NCBI GenBank assembly: GCA_964423175.1
Contig: CAYRDM010000033.1
Coordinates: 1 to 6,567, forward strand
Origin: JBGQJN01 sp964423175
GTDB lineage: Bacteria; Patescibacteriota; Minisyncoccia; 2-02-FULL-40-12; IGHO2-01-FULL-4-A
DNA length: 6,567 bases
Direction of reading: 5' to 3'
In this document: positions 1 to 5,487 of the stretch, one piece after another
How positions within the stretch are numbered: position 1 is the stretch's first letter
Layout of the letters: every line of letters starts with the position of its first letter
Program-made: the position numbers and the translations under genes
Notes under the pieces: model-generated
Databases searched by the model: none
Seen by the model: only the letters and a program-made list of their open reading frames with translations
Told to the model about the DNA's origin: nothing

Positions 1-675
1 TGTCTCTGTTAAGACCTGAAAATAAGCAGAAGCTTTAACTTTTGAGTTAACATCGTTAGTCCATTTAACCGGCACTTCTTTTATTTTAAAACCAAACTTT
101 CGCGCTAAACCAAGTATCTCTATATCAAACCACCAGCGGTTTATTCTAAGTCTCGGGAAAATAATCTCGGCCGCTTTGGCCGAAAAAAGTTTAAAACCAC
201 GCTGAGTATCATGTATCCCTGGGGTAACCCAAAACCTAATCCATAAATTCCCCAATTTACCTAAAAATCTCCTATAAAATTTTTCTGTTCTTGAAACTTC
301 AGCGCCCTTAACGGCGATTGAAGCAATTACGATATCAAAGCCGTTTTTTATTGCTGGCCAAAAATTCTCGATTTGATCTATCGGCGTCGAACCATCCGCA
401 TCCATAAATAACCTGAAATCACCCTTGGCGTTCATCATTCCCTGTCTCACAACCCAGCCCTTACCATGATTCAAGCTGTTATCTAACAAATGCAGATTTG
501 GCATGCTCTGTTTATTCTCCGAGATCATTTCACCTGTTTTATCTTTTGAACCGTCATTTACAACCAAAATTTCGCTCTCATATGCCTGCTTAGCTAGATA
601 ATCGCGAACTGAAAAAAGAGTTTTTTCTATTCTGTTTTCTTCATCAAAAGCCGGAATGATAACTGATAAGTGCAT
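1..675 (-). CDS. Family 2 glycosyltransferase, dolichyl-phosphate glucosyltransferase (ALG5)-like; 3' end cut by window edge
   Basis: Translation from the ATG at 675-673 gives 225 open residues running off the left edge. It reads as a GT-A fold family 2 enzyme: LSVIIPAF at 3-10, VVNDGSKDKT at 38-47, GKGWVVRQGM at 71-80, and the metal/nucleotide-sugar DxD in DADGSTP at 92-98. The DTQRGFKLF block (156-164) and the WWFDIEIL block (181-188) followed by EVPVKW (200-205) are typical of the ALG5/DPG-synthase subgroup, which transfers sugar from a nucleotide donor to a polyprenyl-phosphate at the membrane. The exact sugar and lipid cannot be read from sequence. The subgroup's usual GSR is ASI here (118-120) and the usual DTQCGFK has Arg for Cys. 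No membrane segment is visible; probably only a short C-terminus is missing. The gene follows map by 17 bases and has its own promoter, giving a predicted leaderless transcript. Class is confident; substrate is unknown. Confidence 0.9.
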   Translation of the reverse strand, partial: MHLSVIIPAFDEENRIEKTLFSVRDYLAKQAYESEILVVNDGSKDKTGEMISENKQSMPNLHLLDNSLNHGKGWVVRQGMMNAKGDFRLFMDADGSTPIDQIENFWPAIKNGFDIVIASIAVKGAEVSRTEKFYRRFLGKLGNLWIRFWVTPGIHDTQRGFKLFSAKAAEIIFPRLRINRWWFDIEILGLARKFGFKIKEVPVKWTNDVNSKVKASAYFQVLTET

Positions 676-681
676 GTGGCA

Positions 682-710
682 ATTATATCAAACTATCTTA
701 TTTTAGTTAA
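682..710 (-). promoter_or_regulatory. Extended -10 promoter for the glycosyltransferase, leaderless
   Basis: Read on the minus strand, TTAACT (710-705) is followed by 17 bases and then TATAAT (687-682). TG sits one base upstream of the hexamer (690-689), making an extended -10. Exactly six bases separate the -10 from the ATG at 675, so the expected transcription start is the A of the start codon. There is no Shine-Dalgarno. The -35 lies inside the last codons of map, so the glycosyltransferase can be transcribed independently of adk-map. The elements are seen directly; activity is inferred. Confidence 0.7.
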
Positions 711-1469
711 AACTAGAGGGCCTTCTTTTGTTATGGCAACAGTATGCTCAAAATGGGCCGCAACAGAACCGTCTTTTGTATCATAAGAAAAACCATCACG
801 ACCTTTTACGAGTCTCCAGTCGCCAGCCGTTACCATCGGTTCAATAGCAATAACCATCCCCTCCCTTAACTCCACGCCTTCCGTAGCAGAACCGAAATTT
901 GGAACCTGAGGTTCTTCGTGCAAATTTTTTCCGATGCCATGACCGACCAAATCACGCACAACGTTAAAACCCTTGCCCTCAACAAAGGTCTGTACCTCAT
1001 GTCCTATTTTGCCAACACGATTTCCGACTTTTGCTTGTTTTATACCAAGTGCAAGCGCCTCCCTGGTTACTTCAACAAGTTTGTTTAACTTTGGGTTTGC
1101 TCTTATCCATTCTCCTATAGTTTTATCACCCAAAACTGGCACCGTAACGGCTGCATCCAAATTGAATCCTTCATAAATAATACCCATATCTAGACTTATA
1201 ATGTCGCCCTCTTTTAACTTGCGCTGGGAAGGAACACAATGAACCACTTCTTCGTTTGTTGAAGTACAAACAACTGCAGGGTATCCTCCATAATCTAGAA
1301 AGGCCGGTTTTACTTTGTAAAATAAAACAAGCTCGCGTGCGAGCTTATCAAGATCTTGTGTGCTTACACCAGGCCTGACAGCATCCGATAACTTGGCCAA
1401 AATATGGCCGAGTATCATACCGCCCTCCTGCATTGTTTTAATTTCCTTCTGGGATTTTATATGAATCAT
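693..1469 (-). CDS. map: Type I methionine aminopeptidase
   Basis: This is the cytosolic dinuclear-metal peptidase that removes the initiator methionine from new proteins. From the ATG at 1469 the product is 258 residues, close to the 264 of E. coli MetAP. All five metal ligands are recognisable: D94 and D105, H177 in GHGIG, E210 in AIEPMV and E241 in FEHTV. The catalytic-site histidine H77 is in VVHCVP, where HGIP is more usual; H184 lies in LHEEP. I chose 1469 because the residues that follow (IKSQKEIKTMQEGG) align with the family's N-terminal IKTPEDIEKM segment. That makes map overlap the end of adk by 32 bases. An in-frame ATG at 1433, 4 bases after the adk stop, is the alternative start; it has an AGAAGGA 10 bases upstream and would give 246 residues. 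An ATG at 1526 is too far upstream. The stop is TAG, the only non-TAA stop in the window. It is probably co-transcribed with adk. Confidence 0.95.
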   Translation of the reverse strand: MIHIKSQKEIKTMQEGGMILGHILAKLSDAVRPGVSTQDLDKLARELVLFYKVKPAFLDYGGYPAVVCTSTNEEVVHCVPSQRKLKEGDIISLDMGIIYEGFNLDAAVTVPVLGDKTIGEWIRANPKLNKLVEVTREALALGIKQAKVGNRVGKIGHEVQTFVEGKGFNVVRDLVGHGIGKNLHEEPQVPNFGSATEGVELREGMVIAIEPMVTAGDWRLVKGRDGFSYDTKDGSVAAHFEHTVAITKEGPLVLTKIR

Positions 1470-2139
1470 GAATTTGCAAATGTTTAGAAATATCTTCAAA
1501 AACAGTGCCAATTGGCTGTTCACCATGAACAGTAATGATATCGTAGCCGTGCTTTTTTAAATAATCAAGCACCGGTTCGGTATCAGATTTATACACCTGG
1601 AATCTCTCTCTTATAATATCGGGCTTATCAAGTTCTCTTTTAATCAAAGGTGAACCATCTTCCGGACAGGTAACCATATTGGCATACTCTGGAAAACCGG
1701 GTATAGAATGCCTGTTTTTCTGACAGATTCTCCTACTAGAATTTCTTTTGATAGATTCGGCTTCGGTTAGAGTCAAACTGAAAAATGTAATATTTTCTCT
1801 TCCATATAGTTCCTCGACAACAGGAACCTCTTTCTCAACTTCTTCCAGCGTCCTGAAAGAACCGCTGAATACAATAGACTTGCCCTCATCGTGAAGCTTT
1901 TTTATTTCGTCGATTATCATTCTGGCCACCAAAGAAGGAGTCATGAGCTGACCCTTCTTGTGAAGTTCCCAGGCTTTTCTAATTTCAGGATCTGGCGAAT
2001 TTTCTCTGTCGGCCAAGCCTTCTTCCAAGATCTTTGAGGATTCTAAATGATAAAAGCCAAATTTTTTGGCAATCAATTCTGCTTGAGTACCCTTTCCTGC
2101 GCCTGGTGGAGCAATAAAAACAATTATTTTTTGTACCAT
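1438..2139 (-). CDS. adk: Adenylate kinase-family nucleoside monophosphate kinase
   Basis: It transfers phosphate between ATP and a nucleoside monophosphate, normally AMP, in the cytosol. The product is 233 residues (E. coli Adk has 214). The P-loop is at 10-18 (APPGAGKGT, with Ala for the usual first Gly). The NMP-binding motifs are diverged: the usual STGDMLR reads ESSKILE (33-39), losing the AMP-contacting Arg, and DGFPRT reads SGSFRT (92-97) with the Arg kept (R96). The LID starts after R136/R137 and holds C139, N142, C158 and D161. This resembles the Cys/Cys/Cys/Asp zinc site of Bacillus Adk with one Cys changed to Asn. The DKPDIIRER helix (171-179) carries the expected late arginines. 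The start at 2139 puts the P-loop at the normal distance and sits six bases after a perfect -10. Followed by map with overlap. This divergent form resembles Adk-like proteins of CPR genomes; substrate preference is less certain than family. Confidence 0.9.
   Translation of the reverse strand: MVQKIIVFIAPPGAGKGTQAELIAKKFGFYHLESSKILEEGLADRENSPDPEIRKAWELHKKGQLMTPSLVARMIIDEIKKLHDEGKSIVFSGSFRTLEEVEKEVPVVEELYGRENITFFSLTLTEAESIKRNSSRRICQKNRHSIPGFPEYANMVTCPEDGSPLIKRELDKPDIIRERFQVYKSDTEPVLDYLKKHGYDIITVHGEQPIGTVFEDISKHLQIHDSYKIPEGN
1444..1450 (-). promoter_or_regulatory. Possible Shine-Dalgarno for an internal map start
   Basis: AGAAGGA on the minus strand lies 10 bases before an in-frame ATG (1433-1431), inside the last codons of adk. 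It could serve re-initiation after the adk stop, giving a map product 12 residues shorter. Homology favours the upstream ATG at 1469, which has no such motif. The spacing is a little long, so this may be chance within the Pro-Glu-Gly-Asn codons. Confidence 0.3.
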
Positions 2140-2145
2140 TGTTAA

Positions 2146-2175
2146 ATTATATTATCACAGTTTTTATATTGGCAA
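2146..2175 (-). promoter_or_regulatory. Promoter of adk-map, leaderless
   Basis: On the minus strand TTGCCA (2175-2170, five of six bases of TTGACA) is followed by 18 bases and then a perfect TATAAT (2151-2146). Six bases later comes the adk ATG at 2139, so transcription is expected to begin at the start codon itself. No Shine-Dalgarno is present. The geometry is the same as at the glycosyltransferase promoter. The elements are seen; activity is inferred. Confidence 0.75.
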
Positions 2176-2179
2176 AAGA

Positions 2180-2191
2180 TGTTTTAAAACA
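2180..2191. repeat. 12-base perfect palindrome between divergent -35 elements
   Basis: TGTTTTAAAACA is its own reverse complement. It lies almost centred between the -35 of adk (2170-2175) and the -35 of the plus-strand gene (2197-2202). It could be an operator shared by both promoters, or an A+T-rich upstream element. In an A+T-rich region a palindrome this short could also be chance. Confidence 0.35.
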
Positions 2192-2196
2192 GCCGA

Positions 2197-2225
2197 TTGA
2201 CTCAAAAACTATTCTGTATTATTCT
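2197..2225 (+). promoter_or_regulatory. Promoter of the plus-strand unknown gene
   Basis: TTGACT (2197-2202, five of six consensus bases) is followed by 17 bases and TATTCT (2220-2225, four of six). This predicts a start near 2232 and a leader of about 30 bases before the ATG at 2262. An overlapping TATTAT (2217-2222) is a better hexamer but leaves only 14 bases of spacing. It is divergent from the adk promoter. Confidence 0.55.
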
Positions 2226-2245
2226 AGCGTCCAGCAGTTCTTTTC

Positions 2246-2252
2246 AAGAGGT
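2246..2252 (+). promoter_or_regulatory. Shine-Dalgarno that sets the start of the unknown gene
   Basis: AAGAGGT ends 9 bases before the ATG at 2262. It is the only convincing well-placed Shine-Dalgarno in the window. It favours the ATG over the TTG codon at 2139 in the same frame, which lies upstream of the promoter. Confidence 0.65.
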
Positions 2253-2261
2253 AAAATAACA

Positions 2262-2771
2262 ATGACCATAAAACGAATCTCCAGGGCAGCGGTTGCTCTA
2301 TCCTCAGACATAAGACGATTTTCTAGAAGCCAAGAAAAACTTTGGCAACAAATACCATTTCTTGCACTTCAGGCCGATGGTAGAAGCGGTCACAGCGAAC
2401 AATATTCAAGAGCCTATGGATATGGCTTCTGGGCCCTAAGATCAAGCGAATCAGGTGGTTATTTTACTGTCTACGTCGACTTGGAAAATGGTGACCTTGT
2501 TAACCCTCATGATTTAGCGAGACAGGCGAGCATACAGGATGTGTTGCGTTTAGCAACCACAATTGAAGAACTTGATGCCAAAGCCTTAATCAAGAAACTC
2601 GAAAAAGAGGCTGGGGAAAAAACATGGGAAGGGTATGACAAAGAGAAAAAAGAAGCATGGCGTAATGATCTTTTTAAAAAACTCAACCTAAAACCCAAGA
2701 CTTATAAAAGAGACAAGTCAAAAGAACAGATCAGCAAAGAAACTAGATTCAGTTTTGTGGATGATATGTAA
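2262..2771 (+). CDS. Unrecognised 169-residue protein with Lys-rich helical C-terminal half
   Basis: I do not recognise this protein. With the ATG at 2262, set by the promoter and Shine-Dalgarno upstream, it has 169 residues. Residues 1-25 are basic (KRISR, DIRRFSRSQ) without a signal peptide or membrane segment. Residues 30-80 hold a likely beta-rich core with many aromatics and glycines (YGYGFWAL at 52-59, YFTVYVDL at 67-74, then ENGDLVNPHD). Residues 88-140 look helical and highly charged (IEELDAKALIKKLEKEAGEK, then repeated K/E with Trp). The tail to 169 is Lys-rich and probably disordered. Nothing suggests a secreted or integral membrane protein. It is the only plus-strand gene, set between secY and adk, with its own promoter, ribosome site and terminator. 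Base composition is not obviously unlike its neighbours, so recent transfer is not evident. It reads as a real gene rather than a shadow, because nothing convincing opposes it. Confidence 0.75.
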   Translation: MTIKRISRAAVALSSDIRRFSRSQEKLWQQIPFLALQADGRSGHSEQYSRAYGYGFWALRSSESGGYFTVYVDLENGDLVNPHDLARQASIQDVLRLATTIEELDAKALIKKLEKEAGEKTWEGYDKEKKEAWRNDLFKKLNLKPKTYKRDKSKEQISKETRFSFVDDM

Positions 2772-2793
2772 AAACCGCCCTAGAGCGGTTTTT
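2770..2793. terminator. Bidirectional Rho-independent terminator between the unknown gene and secY
   Basis: AAAAACCGC (2770-2778) pairs perfectly with GCGGTTTTT (2785-2793) around the loop CCTAGA. The stem carries a T run on either strand, so it can end both the plus-strand gene, whose TAA it overlaps, and the minus-strand spc operon, 20 bases past the secY stop. On the plus strand further T's follow (2795-2799). It separates secY transcription from adk-map. Confidence 0.85.
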
Positions 2794-2813
2794 ATTTTTG
2801 ACCTTCGTCCAGA

Positions 2814-4073
2814 TTAATATTCGTACATAGAAAGCTGGGCATCAACCGATTTCATTATTTCAAGCACGACGCTGACTACGATCAAGATAGATGTACCACC
2901 AACCGTAAAGGTTGTGATTCCGCTGAAGCCCCTGACAATCTGAGGCAATACGGCTATCAAGCCCAAAAAGATCGCACCAACCAAAGTCACACGATTTAAA
3001 AGATGCAACAAAAATTGTGCGGTAGGCGCTCCGGGTCTAATTCCAGGAATATATCCGCCTTGTTTTTGTATATTGTCGGAAATGGATTTTGGATCAAAAG
3101 TAACTGCTGTATAAAAATATGTGAACAAAACGACCAAAAGGAAGTAAGCAATTCCATATATAAGCTGGTTCTGAACAAATCTACTAAAAAAACCAGCTAT
3201 AGTTGAAACAAAGGCGATTTTTGAACCGCTAAAAAAACTGGCAATCATTCCTGGAAACAATAAAATAGACAAGGCAAAAATTATCGGCATAACTCCAGCG
3301 TTATTTACACGCATTGGAAGATAAGTAGAAACTCCGCCAAATACTTTTGAACCTCTAACTTGCCTGGCATAATTTATGGGAATATTTCTTTGAGCTTCTG
3401 TAAGATAAACGACTCCGGCAATAACAACCAAAGCTATGGCAATGAAGCCTACATAAGTGAAAATTTGTCCGGAACTATAAGTTAGCAATGTCTGTCTAGC
3501 CTCGGTCGGGAACCTGGCGACTATTCCTGCAAAAATTAAAAGAGAAACACCATTGCCGAGATTCTTTTCAGAAATCAATTCGCCCAGCCACATCAGAAAT
3601 ACTGAACCTGCAGCGATCACAACTAGCGAACTTACCCAAGAAAATAAATTCAATTGGCCGAGCACGCCTTGTCTTGAAAGAAGTATCATAAAACCATATC
3701 CCTGGAGCATAGCCAAAGGAACGGTTATGAGTCTCGAATATTGATTAAATCTATTGCGTCCTGCTTCTCCCTCATATTTGTACATCTGCTCGAGGGAAGG
3801 GAAAATCATGGTTAAAAGCTGCATGATAATCGAACCTGTAATGTACGGGCCCAATCCAAGCATAACAATAGAAAAATTACTTAAGCCTCCGCCAGTAAAT
3901 GAGCTTATCAATCCAAATAGTTGATTATTCTGCAAGAAATCTCTGAGTCTTATTGGATCGACTCCTGGAATGGGGATGGCTGCGGTAATTCTAAAAACCA
4001 CAAGTAAAGCTAGAATAAAAATTATATTATTCCTAAGATCCTTGATTTTAAATAATTTAAAAATCCTGTTCAT
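2814..4073 (-). CDS. secY: Protein translocase channel subunit SecY
   Basis: This is the pore of the SecYEG translocon in the cytoplasmic membrane, which exports and inserts proteins with SecA or the ribosome. The 419-residue product (E. coli SecY has 443) shows the expected ten hydrophobic segments: about 16-33, 66-90, 114-132, 146-163, 174-188, 204-224, 258-278, 304-325, 360-381 and 390-410. Family motifs are intact: IPIPGVD (33-39) at the start of the plug loop, GLGPYITGSIIMQLL (73-87), EAQRNIPINYARQVRG (226-241) in the loop before segment 7, and KQGGYIPGIRPG (337-348) in the loop before segment 9, both loops contacting ribosome or SecA. It begins 9 bases after the rplO stop without a Shine-Dalgarno and is the last gene of the cluster, ending at the shared terminator. 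The C-terminus is short but normal (AQLSMYEY). Identification is secure. Confidence 0.98.
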   Translation of the reverse strand: MNRIFKLFKIKDLRNNIIFILALLVVFRITAAIPIPGVDPIRLRDFLQNNQLFGLISSFTGGGLSNFSIVMLGLGPYITGSIIMQLLTMIFPSLEQMYKYEGEAGRNRFNQYSRLITVPLAMLQGYGFMILLSRQGVLGQLNLFSWVSSLVVIAAGSVFLMWLGELISEKNLGNGVSLLIFAGIVARFPTEARQTLLTYSSGQIFTYVGFIAIALVVIAGVVYLTEAQRNIPINYARQVRGSKVFGGVSTYLPMRVNNAGVMPIIFALSILLFPGMIASFFSGSKIAFVSTIAGFFSRFVQNQLIYGIAYFLLVVLFTYFYTAVTFDPKSISDNIQKQGGYIPGIRPGAPTAQFLLHLLNRVTLVGAIFLGLIAVLPQIVRGFSGITTFTVGGTSILIVVSVVLEIMKSVDAQLSMYEY

Positions 4074-4082
4074 TGAATTTTA

Positions 4083-4544
4083 TTATTTTATCTTGCCACC
4101 AGATTTTAAAATTTTATCTTTGGCAGATTTAGAAAAGTTTACTCCTGAGAAACTAAGTTTCTTTGTAAGTTCGCCGTCACCCAAAATCTTAACTCCTCTG
4201 CTTCTGTCGCTTATTAGACCCTTCTCCAACAGACTGTTCAAAGAAACCGCTTCACCATCTTCGAACTTAGCGCTTAACTTATTCAAGTCAACAATTTCTG
4301 GTTTAGAATACCTAACCTGAAACTTAGCGTGCTTTATGTCTACCTTCTTTGAAGCACCTCTTTGCTTAGGGAAAAGTTTCCAGATTGGATTATCTCCACC
4401 TCTAAAACCAGGCCTAATTCTAGTTCCAGCCCTGGCCTTTTGACCCTTGGTACCGCGACCAGAGTATGTACCTCTTTTTCCACCGCGACCAACCCTTTTC
4501 TTACGCTCTCTTTTGTTTTTTGGTTTTAACTCGTGTAATTGCAT
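4083..4544 (-). CDS. rplO: Large-subunit ribosomal protein L15 (uL15)
   Basis: L15 is a 23S rRNA-binding protein of the large subunit with an extended basic N-terminal arm. The 153-residue product (E. coli 144) opens with the family's LHELKP (3-8). A Gly/Arg-rich arm follows, with RVGRGGKRG at 17-25 and SGRGTKGQKARAG at 28-40, then PGFRGGDNP (45-53) and the globular C-terminal half. The arm reads GRGGKRGTYSGRGTKG rather than the usual GSGKGKTSGRGHKG, and WKLFPKQRG replaces the common RRLPKRG; both are styles I associate with CPR sequences. It starts 8 bases after rpsE, where rpmD (L30) would normally sit, and is followed by secY after 9 bases. No Shine-Dalgarno precedes it. Confidence 0.97.
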   Translation of the reverse strand: MQLHELKPKNKRERKKRVGRGGKRGTYSGRGTKGQKARAGTRIRPGFRGGDNPIWKLFPKQRGASKKVDIKHAKFQVRYSKPEIVDLNKLSAKFEDGEAVSLNSLLEKGLISDRSRGVKILGDGELTKKLSFSGVNFSKSAKDKILKSGGKIK

Positions 4545-4552
4545 ATGAAAAT

Positions 4553-5113
4553 TTAATTAGCTTTAACTTTAACTGTACTCAATTTGCCCAAAGCGCCTAC
4601 GGTTGCTCTGGCTATGTTTATTTTATTACCGGTTCTCTCTATTAACTTAGCTGTAACATTTTCGATACCTGCAAGCTTTGCAACAACCCTGACCGGACCG
4701 CCAGCTTTTACACCGTGACCAAGAGGAGCAGGCTTAAGTAAAACCACTGCGCTGTTGTACTTAAATTGTACCTGGTGAGGAATCGTGCCCTTTGTTATGG
4801 GGACGCTTATTACTTCTTTCCTGGCTCTGTTTGTGGCTTTCTGCATTGATTGAGCCACATCATGACCCTGAGCAACCCCAACTCCAACCCTGCCCTTTCC
4901 ATCTCCAACGACAACCGTTGCACGAAAACTAAATCTTTTACCTCCTTTGGTAACTCTGGTTACGCGAGCGATATCAAGCATTCTGGAGTCAAATTCAGAT
5001 TTTTCTTTTGGAGCTCTTGGTGGACCGCCTCTTCTAAAACCGCCACCGCCTCTGTTTTGCTGCCTTTGGTTATTTTGATCTCCGCTATTAACTTGTTTGT
5101 TTTTGTTATCCAT
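4553..5113 (-). CDS. rpsE: Small-subunit ribosomal protein S5 (uS5) with Asn/Gln- and RGG-rich N-terminal extension
   Basis: S5 helps decoding accuracy and mRNA entry on the small subunit. The 186-residue product (E. coli about 166) carries the N-terminal dsRBD-like domain at about 43-110, with VTKGGKRFSF (54-63), VVVGDGKGRVGVG (67-79) and the KATNRARK helix (92-99). The C-terminal domain at about 117-186 includes HGVKAGGPVRVV (133-144), LAGIENVTAK (147-156) and INIARATVGAL (165-175). Residues 1-38 form a low-complexity extension, first rich in Asn and Gln and then RGGGGFRRGG, likely disordered and RNA-contacting. It begins 10 bases after rplR; the leader is A-rich with no Shine-Dalgarno. The gap to rplO is too short for L30. 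Confidence 0.98.
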   Translation of the reverse strand: MDNKNKQVNSGDQNNQRQQNRGGGGFRRGGPPRAPKEKSEFDSRMLDIARVTRVTKGGKRFSFRATVVVGDGKGRVGVGVAQGHDVAQSMQKATNRARKEVISVPITKGTIPHQVQFKYNSAVVLLKPAPLGHGVKAGGPVRVVAKLAGIENVTAKLIERTGNKINIARATVGALGKLSTVKVKAN

Positions 5114-5123
5114 TATTTTTTGA

Positions 5124-5483
5124 TTAAAATTCTAGGCCAGATTTTCTCAAGCCGTCAGCAAGAGACTTAACCCTGCCATGATATTTGTAGCCGCCCCTGT
5201 CAAAAACCACCTTTTTAATTCCTAGATCTTTTGCCTTTTGTCCCAAAATCTCCCCGATCTTCATTGCACTATCAACCTTCTTAACCTTTCCAACGCTTTT
5301 GCCTTTTGGGCTTACGCCACCGCTTAACAAGGTCTTGCCAGCGACGTCATCAATCATTTGGACAAAAAGATTTCGGTTACTTCTAAAAATAGAAACCCTC
5401 GGAACTTTAGCCGTTCCTGAAATCTTAGATCTTATTCTAAGCTTACGTCTTATCCTGTGACTATTTTTATCTGATGTTTTCAT
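5124..5483 (-). CDS. rplR: Large-subunit ribosomal protein L18 (uL18)
   Basis: L18 binds 5S rRNA and joins it, with L5, to the large subunit. I take the ATG at 5483, which gives 119 residues against about 117 in E. coli. The product then begins with the basic stretch usual for L18 (RIRRKLRIRSKISGT, 10-24). An in-frame ATG at 5504 would add seven atypical residues and overlap rplF. PRVSIFRSN (28-36) and the closing VVFDRGGYKYHGRV (92-105) and GLRKSGLEF (111-119) are family hallmarks. It starts 4 bases after the rplF stop, with no Shine-Dalgarno, and fits translation coupled to rplF. Confidence 0.97.
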   Translation of the reverse strand: MKTSDKNSHRIRRKLRIRSKISGTAKVPRVSIFRSNRNLFVQMIDDVAGKTLLSGGVSPKGKSVGKVKKVDSAMKIGEILGQKAKDLGIKKVVFDRGGYKYHGRVKSLADGLRKSGLEF

Positions 5484-5487
5484 AATA

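Noticed and set aside
2139..2261. Upstream extension of the plus-strand gene to a TTG start
   Set aside because: The TTG lies upstream of the predicted promoter and at the adk start codon. The ATG at 2262 has a Shine-Dalgarno at proper spacing and follows a plausible promoter.
3970..4320. Plus-strand open frame of 116 codons across the rplO-secY junction
   Set aside because: It lies opposite two unmistakable genes, has Leu/Ser-rich shadow composition and no ribosome site.
4850..5170. Plus-strand open frame of 106 codons opposite rpsE and the end of rplR
   Set aside because: It is antisense to conserved coding sequence and its Ser/Asn/Thr-rich composition mirrors the S5 codons.
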